From contig CAWCBH010000003.1 of assembly GCA_963793785.1 (NCBI GenBank), forward strand, positions 620,001 to 684,000: a DNA stretch of 64,000 nucleotides, given 5' to 3'. The notes below the pieces were generated by a model. It made no database searches, was not told the origin of the DNA, and saw only the letters and a list, made by a program, of their open reading frames with translations. Shown here one piece after another: positions 7,938 to 16,106 of this stretch. The position numbers and the translations under genes are program-made. Numbering within the stretch: the stretch's first letter is position 1; each line of letters opens with the position of its first letter. Origin of the DNA: CAWCBH01 sp963793785. GTDB lineage: Bacteria; Actinomycetota; Thermoleophilia; Solirubrobacterales; 70-9.

Positions 7938-8675
7938 TTGCCCCTTGATCCGTCGACACCGCTGGTCAGCGTCGTGATCCCGGTTTACAACGGCGAGCGC
8001 TTCCTCGCCGCCGCGATCGAGAGCGCCCTCGAGCAGACCTACCGGCCGCTGGAAGTGATCGTCGTCGACGACGGATCGACCGACCGCAGCGCCACCGTGG
8101 CGCGATCGTTCGCCGGCGTCGAGGTGATCGACCAGGAGCACGCCGGCCCGGGAGCGGCGCGCAACCGCGGCATCGCCGCCGCGAGCGGCGAGTTCCTCGC
8201 CTTCCTGGACGCCGACGACCTGATGCCGCCCGACAAGCTCGAGCTTCAGGTCGGCTACCTGCGCGAGCATCCCGAGGTCGGCTGCGTGCTCGGCCGCCAG
8301 GAGGTGTTCGCCGAGCGTGGCGAGGCCCTGCCGCGGTGGGCGCAGCTGCCGCCGATCTGGCGTCGGCGACACCCGAGGCTCTTCGAGCGCGGGCCCGTCC
8401 AGCCGCTTTCGCTGGTCGCCCGGCGTTCGACCGTCGACGCGGTGGGCGGCTTCGGCACGCAGTTCGGGGAGGACGTCGACTGGTTGTGCCGCGCCTATGA
8501 GACCGGGGTCCGCTTCGCCACGATCGACGCCGTGGTCGTTCGCCGGCGAGTTCATGCCGCCAACCTCACCCATGACATCGGCGCTTCACGGCTGGCGATG
8601 TTCAGGGCCCTGAGGGACCATTCCGCGCGCCTGCGCGCGGCCGACCCCCAATCCGACGGCGCGAGGGAAGGATGA
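7938..8675 (+). CDS. GT2 glycosyltransferase with duplicated N-terminal half (copy 1)
   Basis: The 245-residue GT-A enzyme has SVVIPVYNGERFLAAAIESA, VIVVDDGSTD and AFLDADD; its C-terminal half contains FGTQFGEDVDWLCRAYETG, the ED-type catalytic region. The start is taken as TTG at 7938, since the GT2 core begins at residue 10. DNA from 7957 to 8290 is almost identical to 8679-9012 in the next gene, so the donor-binding halves of the two enzymes are the same while the acceptor halves differ. It overlaps the next gene by four bases (ATGA). Confidence 0.85.
   Translation: MPLDPSTPLVSVVIPVYNGERFLAAAIESALEQTYRPLEVIVVDDGSTDRSATVARSFAGVEVIDQEHAGPGAARNRGIAAASGEFLAFLDADDLMPPDKLELQVGYLREHPEVGCVLGRQEVFAERGEALPRWAQLPPIWRRRHPRLFERGPVQPLSLVARRSTVDAVGGFGTQFGEDVDWLCRAYETGVRFATIDAVVVRRRVHAANLTHDIGASRLAMFRALRDHSARLRAADPQSDGAREG
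7957..8290 (+). repeat. 334-bp direct duplication within GT2 genes, copy 1
   Basis: Bases 7957-8290 match 8679-9012 with a single difference (G at 8249, A at 8971, both Gln codons). The unit covers the nucleotide-sugar binding half of the glycosyltransferase and sits 722 bp from its partner. Confidence 0.95.
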
Positions 8676-9403
8676 CCGCACCGCTGGTCAGCGTCGTGAT
8701 CCCGGTTTACAACGGCGAGCGCTTCCTCGCCGCCGCGATCGAGAGCGCCCTCGAGCAGACCTACCGGCCGCTGGAAGTGATCGTCGTCGACGACGGATCG
8801 ACCGACCGCAGCGCCACCGTGGCGCGATCGTTCGCCGGCGTCGAGGTGATCGACCAGGAGCACGCCGGCCCGGGAGCGGCGCGCAACCGCGGCATCGCCG
8901 CCGCGAGCGGCGAGTTCCTCGCCTTCCTGGACGCCGACGACCTGATGCCGCCCGACAAGCTCGAGCTTCAAGTCGGCTACCTGCGCGAGCATCCCGAGGT
9001 CGGCTGCGTGCTGGGGCACCAGGAGCTGCTGCTGGAGCCGGGGATCGAGCGACCAGTCTGGGCGGAGGTGGCACCGGCGCTGGCACGGGCGCGACCCGAC
9101 ATCGCCCAGCGCGGTGGAGTTCCGCTGATCAGCATGGTCGTGCGGGCGTCCCTGTTCGAGCAGATCGGTGGCTTCGACACGAGCTACGTCCACGGCGAGG
9201 ACGCCGACTGCCTGCTGCGGGCGGGCCAACTAGCCGGTGTCGTGACGCTGGACTCGGTCGTCCTGCGCCGGCGGGTCCACAGCGGAAACCTCAGCCACGA
9301 CGTCGAGGCGCTGCGCCGCGGCACTTTCCGAGTCCTCAGGGACCACATGCGAAGGTTGCGGGCCGCGGAGGGGGAGTCGGCGTCGGAACCCAGATCAAGC
9401 TGA
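8672..9403 (+). CDS. GT2 glycosyltransferase with duplicated N-terminal half (copy 2)
   Basis: The 243-residue enzyme shares residues about 3-113 exactly with its upstream neighbour but then diverges: HQELLLEPGIERPVWAEVAP and FDTSYVHGEDADCLLRAGQLAG replace the neighbour's sequence. HGEDADC holds the probable catalytic Glu-Asp. ATG 8672 overlaps the neighbour's stop (ATGA). The gene ends convergently with the decayed nucleotidyltransferase (overlap 9395-9403). The pattern is that of two enzymes using the same donor on different acceptors, an inference from domain roles in GT-A folds. Confidence 0.85.
   Translation: MTAPLVSVVIPVYNGERFLAAAIESALEQTYRPLEVIVVDDGSTDRSATVARSFAGVEVIDQEHAGPGAARNRGIAAASGEFLAFLDADDLMPPDKLELQVGYLREHPEVGCVLGHQELLLEPGIERPVWAEVAPALARARPDIAQRGGVPLISMVVRASLFEQIGGFDTSYVHGEDADCLLRAGQLAGVVTLDSVVLRRRVHSGNLSHDVEALRRGTFRVLRDHMRRLRAAEGESASEPRSS
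8679..9012 (+). repeat. 334-bp direct duplication within GT2 genes, copy 2
   Basis: Second copy of the unit at 7957-8290, with one synonymous difference. Such identity in only half of each gene implies recent gene conversion or unequal exchange. Confidence 0.95.
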
Positions 9404-10271
9404 GCGGGCGGCGCTGAAGAGCGCCCGCCCGCGGGAGAGATGAACGCGGGCGATCCCGATGGGCGTCGTCTGAGCCCGAAGCTCCTCGACAACGTCCGAC
9501 GGCACTGGCGCCTCGAAGGCGTCGCGCAGGTAGGAGAGGGTCAGGCGCAGGTGGGGGGCCACCCGCCCCTCGACAGCCTGGTCGACCAGTCGCGGCCAGT
9601 CGATCGCGCTCCGAGGCGAGTCGAGGATCTTCAGCGCGTCGGCCACCCAGCGAGAGGACCGCAGCCGAGACGGCCAGACGATCCCCTGCACGCAGGCGCC
9701 CAGCAGCTGGTCAGCGGGCGATGGCGCGTGTGCGCTGCTCCCCCGATTTCAAGCCGGACCCTCGCAGTCCAGAGCACGTCGTGACGGCGGGGTCGGGATC
9801 GGCATGCCATCAGGGGGCATGGAGGAGCGCTCTGGCATGTGCGACCGCGGTGGGCCGGACGGCGATCCGGGTGTCCGACATCGATCGGGCGCCGACGTCG
9901 CGATAGTGCAGCAGCCCGACGGCGGCGCCTCCGAGCACCATCGCATCGACGCCCTCCGCGCGGAGGACCTCCAGCGCCCTGCCGGTGCGCCGGAGGATTA
10001 GCTGGTTGCCGTACCAGACTCGGCGGTAGACCTCCTTCAACCGACCCAGCCGTGGATCTTCGACGCCGGCGGCGACGAGCCTGCGATAGAGCAACGGCAG
10101 CAGCTCGAAGGTGGACGAATCGAGCGCTTCGAGGTCGAACGCGCGGGCCTGGTGCCAGACCTGCGCCGTCTGCGATGAGGAGGATAGGGCCGCCCGCAGG
10201 AGCAGCTCTTGTTGCTGGCCCGGCCTCCATGCGATCCTGACGCGGCGAGGGCTCAGGCCGGGCACGGTCAC
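9395..10271 (-). pseudogene. Decayed NTP_transf_5 nucleotidyltransferase
   Basis: From a GTG at 10271, which overlaps the upstream GT2 stop (GTGA), the frame gives the family's N-terminal helices (QELLLRAALSSSSQTAQVW, FELLPLLYRRLVAAGVEDP), YGNQLILRRTGRALEVL, and MVLGGAAVGLLHYRDVGARSMSDTRIAV. The KGAA lysine is changed to Gly (VLGGAA), and the DLDLV aspartates read MSDTRIAV. The frame then fails near 9810, resumes in another frame as RRHDVLWTARVRLEIGG, and again as DQLLGACVQGIVWPSRL to the end at 9395. Compared with 5241-6299 about 45 residues (the LDLHW segment) are missing. Several indels, an internal deletion and altered active-site residues indicate a real pseudogene. Confidence 0.75.
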
Positions 10272-10956
10272 CCGGTGCTTCGCAGGCGCGACCTGCGCTT
10301 GCGGGCCACGGATGCCTGTAACGGCTCGGTTCTCGGCCATCAAGAGATCCTCGCGCCGGGAGCTTTGATCCTCGTGCATCCGGTAGCGCATGCATGGGCT
10401 CAGCGCAGTCTCCAGCTCCAATCCGGCGTCGCGCGCTCTGAGGATCCAATCGGTGTCGCTGGCGATCTCATAGCTGGTGTCGAAGTTTCCGATCCGATCG
10501 ACGCCGCTGCGCCGGGCGAGCAGCGCGCCGAGCAAAGCGGTGAGCTGGACCTCCATGCCCGCCTCAGGGTCGAACCAGCTCAGCGGCGCGGCGCCGGACT
10601 CGACGACGATCTCAAACGGCGAGATCACCATGTCGACTGACGGATGATCAACAGGAACGCGACTTGTGCCTCCAGCTTGTGCGGTAGCAGACGTCGTCCT
10701 GGTCGAGGAAGGCGATCAGCTCACCCCGAGCGGCGGCGACGCCTGCGTTTCGAGCCGCTGCCACTCCTGGTGTGGCTGCCACCGATAGCGGACCCCGCGC
10801 CGACGGGCGATCGCCGCGCTGCCGTCGTCGAGCCGTCGTCGACCACTATCACCTCCCGCTCGCATAGCTCTGAGCGAGCACGCTGTCGATCGCCTCGCCG
10901 AGGAAGCGCTCGCCTTCGAAGACCGGCATCACTACGCTGACCAAGGGGCCGCTCAA
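10268..10956 (-). pseudogene. Frameshifted GT2 glycosyltransferase
   Basis: Starting at TTG 10956, which overlaps the HprK-like gene's stop, the frames spell PLVSVVMPVFEGERFLGEAIDSVLAQSY, VIVVDDGST, DGSAAIARRRGVRYRWQPHQ, GVAAARNAGVAAARGELIAF, LDQDD and then, from about 10631, VDMVISPFEIV onward. Connecting them needs five 1-base additions within about 330 bp and one 1-base removal near 10330, after which the protein ends KRRSRLRSTG at 10268. The total length of 689 bp plus four net bases is a multiple of three, consistent with this reconstruction. All GT-A motifs are present, so the ancestor was functional. It is followed by the decayed nucleotidyltransferase. Confidence 0.75.
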
Positions 10957-11984
10957 GGCACCGCGCCCCGGGCCAGCCGTGCGACGGCCTCGACCGCCGA
11001 GCTGATGTCGGATCCCAGCTCGATGGTGTAAACGGGGACTCGGCGCATCAGCTCGGAGACCGTGGTCATCCCCGCCTCGCCGTGCCCGAAGTGCTGGAGG
11101 ATCGTGCTGGGTCCGACCGCGCGAAGGCCCTCGCTGGCCGACGCTGGCCGCACCCGTGTCCGGGCTCCCTCGCGCACACGTGGGAGCACCACTGCGCGCA
11201 CCGGCAGGCTGGCGAGGAATGCCCCCGGTCGACGGCGGTATACGTCGATCACCACCTTGCCGTCGTCGTCGCCGTCACGGGGGAGGAGGGCGGGGGTCAG
11301 CGCAGGCTGCCAGCCGGCGCCCTGCGGGTCGAGCTTTGCAGTCGCATGCATCGCGTGGGCGGTCGCGGGCATGGTGTGGACGTCGATCAGCACGTAGTCG
11401 TCGCCCAGGTATGCGAAGCCGGCATCGGCGCAGGCAAGGGTCAGCGTCGACTTTCCGGATCCGCTTCGCCCAGCCACCAAGGCGCCGCCATCGGGTCCAC
11501 CGACCGCGCCCGCATGAATCAGGTGCCGTCCGGGCTCGCTGAGCGACCAGTGGAGGAGGGTGCGCAGAGGGGCGGCCCGTTCGTAGAGCGGCACCTGGCG
11601 CGCGTCCGTGGTCGCATAGATCGCGGTGCGGGAGTCGAGGTCGAAGACAGTGATCGCGCCGTCTTGGAGGTCGTGCTGGGTGTAGACCCGCTGACGGTCC
11701 CAGCCCCGCACTCGGTAACCGCGGGCCTGGCCGTGGTCCACCAGGTCAGCGGCGCCCCACTGCACCGGAGGCAGCGGCACGCCGGTGGAGGTAGCGTCCC
11801 AGAGCAGCACAGTCGCAGCCGTGGGGGCCGGGGCGGGACTCTCCAGCCGCGCCAGCGCAGCCGACATCGGCTCGACAAGCGCCGGGCCGGCAAATCGCAG
11901 CCGCACCCCGCGCTCGGCGATGACAAGGTTGCGTTCGACGCATCCGCTGGTCTTGCAGGCCGCTCGGAAGCCGGCCTTGAGCAT
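10953..11984 (-). CDS. HPr-kinase-like P-loop protein (HprK-related kinase)
   Basis: The roughly 343-residue protein has a C-terminal HprK-type P-loop domain: HAGAVGGPDGGALVAGRSGSGKST (Walker A GRSGSGKST, about residue 175-183), then ADAGFAYLGDDYVLID with the conserved acidic pair, and PVRAVVLPRVREG. The N-terminal half is not HPr-specific. Relatives occur beside NTP_transf_5 proteins, PqqD and lasso-peptide genes, where some phosphorylate a precursor peptide; no PTS genes are seen here. ATG 11984 is preferred; GTG 11990 is possible. It heads the - strand series HprK-GT2-nucleotidyltransferase, whose two later members are broken. Confidence 0.75.
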   Translation of the reverse strand: MLKAGFRAACKTSGCVERNLVIAERGVRLRFAGPALVEPMSAALARLESPAPAPTAATVLLWDATSTGVPLPPVQWGAADLVDHGQARGYRVRGWDRQRVYTQHDLQDGAITVFDLDSRTAIYATTDARQVPLYERAAPLRTLLHWSLSEPGRHLIHAGAVGGPDGGALVAGRSGSGKSTLTLACADAGFAYLGDDYVLIDVHTMPATAHAMHATAKLDPQGAGWQPALTPALLPRDGDDDGKVVIDVYRRRPGAFLASLPVRAVVLPRVREGARTRVRPASASEGLRAVGPSTILQHFGHGEAGMTTVSELMRRVPVYTIELGSDISSAVEAVARLARGAVP

Positions 11985-12048
11985 CGCCACGTAGCTCGCG
12001 GCCAGAGACCGCTCTGGCGCGGTGTCAGCGGCGGCCGGGGCGGGGCGC

Positions 12049-12126
12049 TTAGCGGGCGGCCTTACGGTGTGGCCAGCCAGATTCCTCGACCTCGTGGATC
12101 GGGTCGACGAGCATGAAGTCGGCCAT
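12049..12126 (-). CDS. Possible 25-residue peptide upstream of the HprK-like gene
   Basis: A short frame starts at ATG 12126 (or 12114) and stops with TAA at 12049, about 65 bp before the HprK-like kinase on the same strand. It reads MADFMLVDPIHEV at its N-terminus and ends ESGWPHRKAAR. The acidic leader-like half followed by a Gly/Pro/basic tail, and a position like that of precursor genes next to HprK-type kinases, make it a candidate modified-peptide precursor. Against it: no good ribosome-binding site, the frame is open further upstream only as the antisense of moaA, and it overlaps moaA if that gene starts at GTG 12094. Confidence 0.25.
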   Translation of the reverse strand: MADFMLVDPIHEVEESGWPHRKAAR

Positions 12127-13134
12127 GTCGGTGTAGCGATTCAAGACCGGCCGCTGATCGACGGGCACGGGCGCCGCATCTCCGACCTGCGGGTCTCGGT
12201 CACCGACCGCTGCAACTTCCGCTGCCAGTACTGCATGCCCGCCGAGGGCCTGCCCTGGCTGGAGCGCTCGCAGATCCTCAGCTTCGAGGAGATCACGCGC
12301 CTGGTCGATCTGTTCGTCGCGCTTGGGATCGAGGACGTGCGGTTGACCGGCGGCGAGCCGCTGGTGCGGCGTGAGTTCCCGCGCCTGGTCGAGATGCTGG
12401 CCGCGGTCGACGGCCTGCGAGACCTCTCGCTGACGACCAACGGCTACCTGCTCGAGCGCGACGCCGCGGCCCTGGTCGACGCCGGGGTCCAGCGGGTCAA
12501 CGTCTCGATCGACTCCCTGCAGCGGGACCGCTTCTTCCAGATCACCCGTCGCGACGCGCTGCCGCGGGTGTTGCGCGGCCTCGACGCGATCGCCGCCTTC
12601 CCGCAGGTGCACCCGATCAAGGTCAACGCGGTCGCGATGCGCGGCTTCAGCGAGGACGAGGCGCTTCGCTTCGCGGAGTTCGCCCGCTCGACCGCATTCC
12701 AGGTCCGCTTCATCGAGTTCATGCCCCTCGACGGCGACCACGCCTGGACACCCGACTCGGTCCTCAGCGGCGACGAGCTGCGCCAGATCATCGAAGCGGT
12801 CCATCCGCTCGAGGAGCTGCCCCGCGAGCCTTCGGCGACGGCTCGCGTCTTCCGCTTTCGCGACGGCCGGGGAGAGATCGGCTTCATCAATCCGGTCAGC
12901 GAGCCTTTCTGCGCCGACTGCAACCGGATTCGCCTCACCGCCGAGGGCAAGCTGCGCACCTGCCTCTTCTCCCTGCATGAAACCGACTTGCGGGGGCCGC
13001 TGCGCGAGGGGGTCGGCGACGGCGAGATCGAGTCGATCATCCGCGATGCGGTCTGGCGCAAGGAGCTCAAGCACCACGTCGGCGAGCCCGGCTTTCGCCA
13101 GCCGGCCCGGACGATGTCGGCGATCGGCGGCTGA
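12094..13134 (+). CDS. moaA: GTP 3',8-cyclase MoaA (molybdenum cofactor step 1)
   Basis: MoaA is a radical-SAM enzyme that converts GTP to the cyclic pyranopterin precursor. The N-terminal cluster motif CNFRCQYC is at about residues 37-44, TGGEPLVRREF follows, and the second cluster motif FCADCNRIRLTAEGKLRTCLF is near residue 270-290. The C-terminus ends GEPGFRQPARTMSAIGG with the essential GG tail. The conserved protein begins around LIDGHGRRISDLRVSVTDR, with no ATG nearby; GTG 12094 is the closest usual start, GTG 12067 and GTG 12022 are alternatives. It is about 3 kb from the other Mo genes. Confidence 0.95.
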   Translation: MDRVDEHEVGHVGVAIQDRPLIDGHGRRISDLRVSVTDRCNFRCQYCMPAEGLPWLERSQILSFEEITRLVDLFVALGIEDVRLTGGEPLVRREFPRLVEMLAAVDGLRDLSLTTNGYLLERDAAALVDAGVQRVNVSIDSLQRDRFFQITRRDALPRVLRGLDAIAAFPQVHPIKVNAVAMRGFSEDEALRFAEFARSTAFQVRFIEFMPLDGDHAWTPDSVLSGDELRQIIEAVHPLEELPREPSATARVFRFRDGRGEIGFINPVSEPFCADCNRIRLTAEGKLRTCLFSLHETDLRGPLREGVGDGEIESIIRDAVWRKELKHHVGEPGFRQPARTMSAIGG

Positions 13135-13206
13135 CGCGGGCCATGTGTCGCAACTCACACAGCGCCGTCGCGGCCGCGACGTAGGGTGGCGACGAGGAGG
13201 CGTTTC

Positions 13207-14553
13207 ATGCGGGATGGTCTGCCACCAGGGCCGAGGTATCCGGCGTTGATCCAGAGCGTCGGCTGGTGGACGCGCACCGTGCCCTTCATCGAGCGCTGTC
13301 GCCGGCGCTACGGGAAGCGGTTCACGATCCGCCTGCTCGGTGCTCCGCCTTTCGTGATGCACTGCGACCCGGAGCATGTAAAGGAGATCTTCACCGCCGC
13401 TCCCGAGGACCTGCACCCCGGCGAGGGCGCCCGTGTGCTGGAGCCCCTCGTCGGCGCCCACTCGGTGATCCTGCTCGACGAGGGTCGCCACATGGAGCAG
13501 CGAAAGCTGCTGCTGCCGGCCTTCCACGGCGAGAAGATGCAGCGGCTGTCGGGGCTGATGGAGGAGGTCGCCGAGCGCGAGATTCACAGCTGGCCGCGCG
13601 GCGAGCCGCTGGAGATGCACGAGCGGATGCAGCGGCTGACGCTGGAGATCATCCTGCGGGCGGTGTTCGGGCTCGATCCGGGCCCGCGGATGGAGGCGCT
13701 ACGTGAGCGCCTCGGTGCGCTGCTCGCCTTCGGCGAGCGGCCGATCAGCCTCGTGCCGCCGCCTCGCGAGGGCCTGGTCGGGAGCGTCGCCCAGCGGATC
13801 GGGCCCTTCGCCACCTTCTTGAAGCTGCAGGCGCCGGCCGACGAGCTGATCTTCGAGCTGATCGAGGAGCGACGGGCCGGAAACGGCCAACGCGACGACA
13901 TCCTCAGCCTGCTGCTCGAGGCACGCCACGAGGACGGGTCGCCGATGTCCTCGCAGGAGCTCCGCGACGAGCTGATGACGATGCTCGTCGCCGGGCACGA
14001 GACGACGGCCACCTCGCTCTCGTGGGCCTTCGAGCGCCTGGCCCGGACCCCGGCGGTCCTGAACCGCCTCGTCGACGAGATTCGCAGCGAGGGCGACGAG
14101 GACGCCTACCTCACCGCGACGATCCAGGAGACCCTGCGCCGCCGGCCAGTCCTGCCCAATGCGGCGCCGCGGCTGACGATGCGCGAGCTCGAGCTCGGCG
14201 GCTGGACCTATCCGGCCGGCGTCTCGCTGGTGGCCAACAGCTACCTCCTCCACCACGACCCCGAGATCTACCCGGATCCGTACGCGTTCCGGCCCGAGCG
14301 CTTCCTCGACGAACCCCCGGGCACCTACACCTGGACTCCGTTCGGCGGCGGCCGGCGCCGCTGCATCGGCGCCAGCTTCGCGATGGTGGAGATGAAGATC
14401 GTGCTGCGCGGCATCTTCGCCAACTGCGACCTCGTCCCCACCGGTGACAGGTCCGAGCTGACCCAGCGGCGGAACATCACCGTGCGCCCGAGCCTGGGGG
14501 GGCGGGTCGTGGTCCGCGAACGCTCCGAGGACCAGGCACCGATCGCCGCCTGA
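13207..14553 (+). CDS. Cytochrome P450
   Basis: The 448-residue P450 has the I-helix oxygen-binding motif AGHETTATS at about 261, the K-helix ETLRRRP at about 306 and the heme loop FGGGRRRCIG with the Cys ligand near 384. Sequence style (LPPGPRYPALIQS at the N-terminus, RLLGAPPFVMHCDPEHVKEIF) is that of soluble bacterial class I enzymes that need separate ferredoxin partners; none is adjacent. ATG 13207 has a strong GAGGAGG site at 13194-13200. The substrate is unknown. It is followed 11 bp later by the cyclase gene. Confidence 0.92.
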   Translation: MRDGLPPGPRYPALIQSVGWWTRTVPFIERCRRRYGKRFTIRLLGAPPFVMHCDPEHVKEIFTAAPEDLHPGEGARVLEPLVGAHSVILLDEGRHMEQRKLLLPAFHGEKMQRLSGLMEEVAEREIHSWPRGEPLEMHERMQRLTLEIILRAVFGLDPGPRMEALRERLGALLAFGERPISLVPPPREGLVGSVAQRIGPFATFLKLQAPADELIFELIEERRAGNGQRDDILSLLLEARHEDGSPMSSQELRDELMTMLVAGHETTATSLSWAFERLARTPAVLNRLVDEIRSEGDEDAYLTATIQETLRRRPVLPNAAPRLTMRELELGGWTYPAGVSLVANSYLLHHDPEIYPDPYAFRPERFLDEPPGTYTWTPFGGGRRRCIGASFAMVEMKIVLRGIFANCDLVPTGDRSELTQRRNITVRPSLGGRVVVRERSEDQAPIAA

Positions 14554-14564
14554 CCCCCCGGCCG

Positions 14565-16067
14565 ATGCCATCCTCCGGGCCAGTGGACGAGGTTCGCAGC
14601 GCCCAGGCCCGGCTGGTCAAGGCGGGCTGGATCGCCAACGCAGTCGCCGGCGTGGTGGTCTTCAACCTGGTCGGGTTCCTGATCCCGATCTTCCTCGACG
14701 CTTCGCGGCAGAATGCATTGGGCCTGCGCAACGGTCCGCTGGCGGTGGTCTCGATCGCAGTCGGCGGCTTCCTCGTGCAGCGGATCTCGCGCCGGCGGCG
14801 GTCGGCGGCGCTGGGCTGGATCGACGAGGGCAGGGCGCCGGACGAGCGCGAGCACCGAATCTCCCTGGAGCTGGCGTTCTGGCAGGCGAAGACCACCGCG
14901 CTGGCCTGGTTTGCGGCCCTCCCCTTCTTTTTCGCGATCAACCTCTCGGAATCGGTCGGTTTCGCAATCGTGGTGGCGCTGACGTTGGGGCTTGGAGGGC
15001 TGACCAACAGCGCCCTGATCTACCTCCTCGCCGAGCGAATCCTGAGGCCGGTGACCGCGCTGGCCCTAGCCGAGCGGCTTCCTGAGCGGACGGTCGGGCC
15101 GGGAGTGCGTGGACGGTTGCTGTTCGCCTGGGCGCTCGGCACCGGGGTGCCGCTGCTGGGGATCGTCGTCGTCGGCACGGCAGGACTGACGAAGGCCGGG
15201 GTCGACACCGAGTACGTCGCCGCCGCGGGGCTCTATCTCGGCGCGGTCGCTCTCGCGGTCGGCCTTGCGGCGACGCTGTTCGCGGCCCGGGCGATCGCCG
15301 ATCCGGTGACCTCTGTGCGCACCGCCCTCGAGCGGGTCGAGGAGGGCGACCTCGAGGCCGAAGTGCGGGTCGAGGACGGCAGCGAGGTGGGCCTGCTGCA
15401 GGCGGGGTTCAACCGGATGGCGGCGGGCCTGCGCGAGCGCGAGGAGATTCGCGACCTGTTCGGGCGCCAGGTCGGGGAGGAGGTGGCGCGGGCAGCGCTC
15501 AGCAACGGAGTCGCGCTCGGGGGCGAGGAGGTCGAGATCGCCGCCCTTTTCGTCGACCTGACCGGGTCGACCTCGATGGCGCTGGAGATCCCGCCTGCCG
15601 AGGTCGTGCGCCGCCTCAACGCCTTCTTCGCGGTCGTCGTCGAGGTGGCCGACTCCAACGGTGGCATCGTCAACAAGTTCGAGGGCGACGCCGCGCTCTG
15701 CGTCTTCGGCGCCCCGGTCGACCGTGACGACAGCGCCGGTGATGCGCTCCGCGCCGCCAGGGAGCTCGTCGCGTCGCTGCCCGAACGCATCCCCGAGTTG
15801 TCGTTCGGGATCGGCGTCTCGGCCGGCGCGGCGGTGGCGGGCAACGTCGGCGCCGAGCGCCGCTTCGAGTACACGGTGATCGGCGACCCGGTCAACGAGG
15901 CGGCGCGGCTCTGCGACCTCGCGAAACAGCGCGGCGTTCCGGTGCTGGCTTCGCAGACAGCGGTTGACGCCGCCGCGGCCGGCGAAGCGAAGTCCTGGGA
16001 GGTGCGCGAGAGCGAGGTTCTGCGGGGTCGTGACCGCCCGACCGGGCTCGCCCTTCCGGTCGCCTGA
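14565..16067 (+). CDS. Membrane adenylate/guanylate cyclase with HAMP domain
   Basis: The 500-residue protein has four or more N-terminal membrane segments (about 20-260), a HAMP linker (FAARAIADPVTSVRTALERVEEGDLEAEV, about 243-295) and a class III cyclase domain from about 320. Catalytic features are LFVDLTGSTS (metal-binding Asp and Ser), VNKFEGDAALCVFGAP with the second metal Asp, and GNVGAERRFEYTVIGDPVNEAARLC with the transition-state Asn/Arg region. This layout resembles mycobacterial membrane cyclases. Specificity for ATP is likely but not certain. No clear link to the flanking P450 or Mo genes beyond strand. Confidence 0.88.
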   Translation: MPSSGPVDEVRSAQARLVKAGWIANAVAGVVVFNLVGFLIPIFLDASRQNALGLRNGPLAVVSIAVGGFLVQRISRRRRSAALGWIDEGRAPDEREHRISLELAFWQAKTTALAWFAALPFFFAINLSESVGFAIVVALTLGLGGLTNSALIYLLAERILRPVTALALAERLPERTVGPGVRGRLLFAWALGTGVPLLGIVVVGTAGLTKAGVDTEYVAAAGLYLGAVALAVGLAATLFAARAIADPVTSVRTALERVEEGDLEAEVRVEDGSEVGLLQAGFNRMAAGLREREEIRDLFGRQVGEEVARAALSNGVALGGEEVEIAALFVDLTGSTSMALEIPPAEVVRRLNAFFAVVVEVADSNGGIVNKFEGDAALCVFGAPVDRDDSAGDALRAARELVASLPERIPELSFGIGVSAGAAVAGNVGAERRFEYTVIGDPVNEAARLCDLAKQRGVPVLASQTAVDAAAAGEAKSWEVRESEVLRGRDRPTGLALPVA

Positions 16068-16085
16068 TCCGAGCCAGTAAGGCTT

Positions 16086-16104
16086 GCCTATGCAATGCTT
16101 AGGC
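16086..16104 (+). promoter_or_regulatory. 19-bp palindrome at the start of the TOBE regulator gene
   Basis: GCCTATGCAATGCTTAGGC is an inverted repeat of 9-base arms around a central A, with one mismatched position. It ends 2 bp before GTG 16107, the preferred start of the HTH-TOBE regulator that precedes modABC, so it is a candidate operator, probably for autoregulation. Confidence 0.5.
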
Positions 16105-16106
16105 AG

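Noticed and set aside
12127..13620. 523-codon - strand open frame across moaA and the P450 start
   Set aside because: Composition is that of an antisense shadow of moaA; only its last 25 codons, lying mostly outside the conserved moaA part, are considered as a possible peptide.
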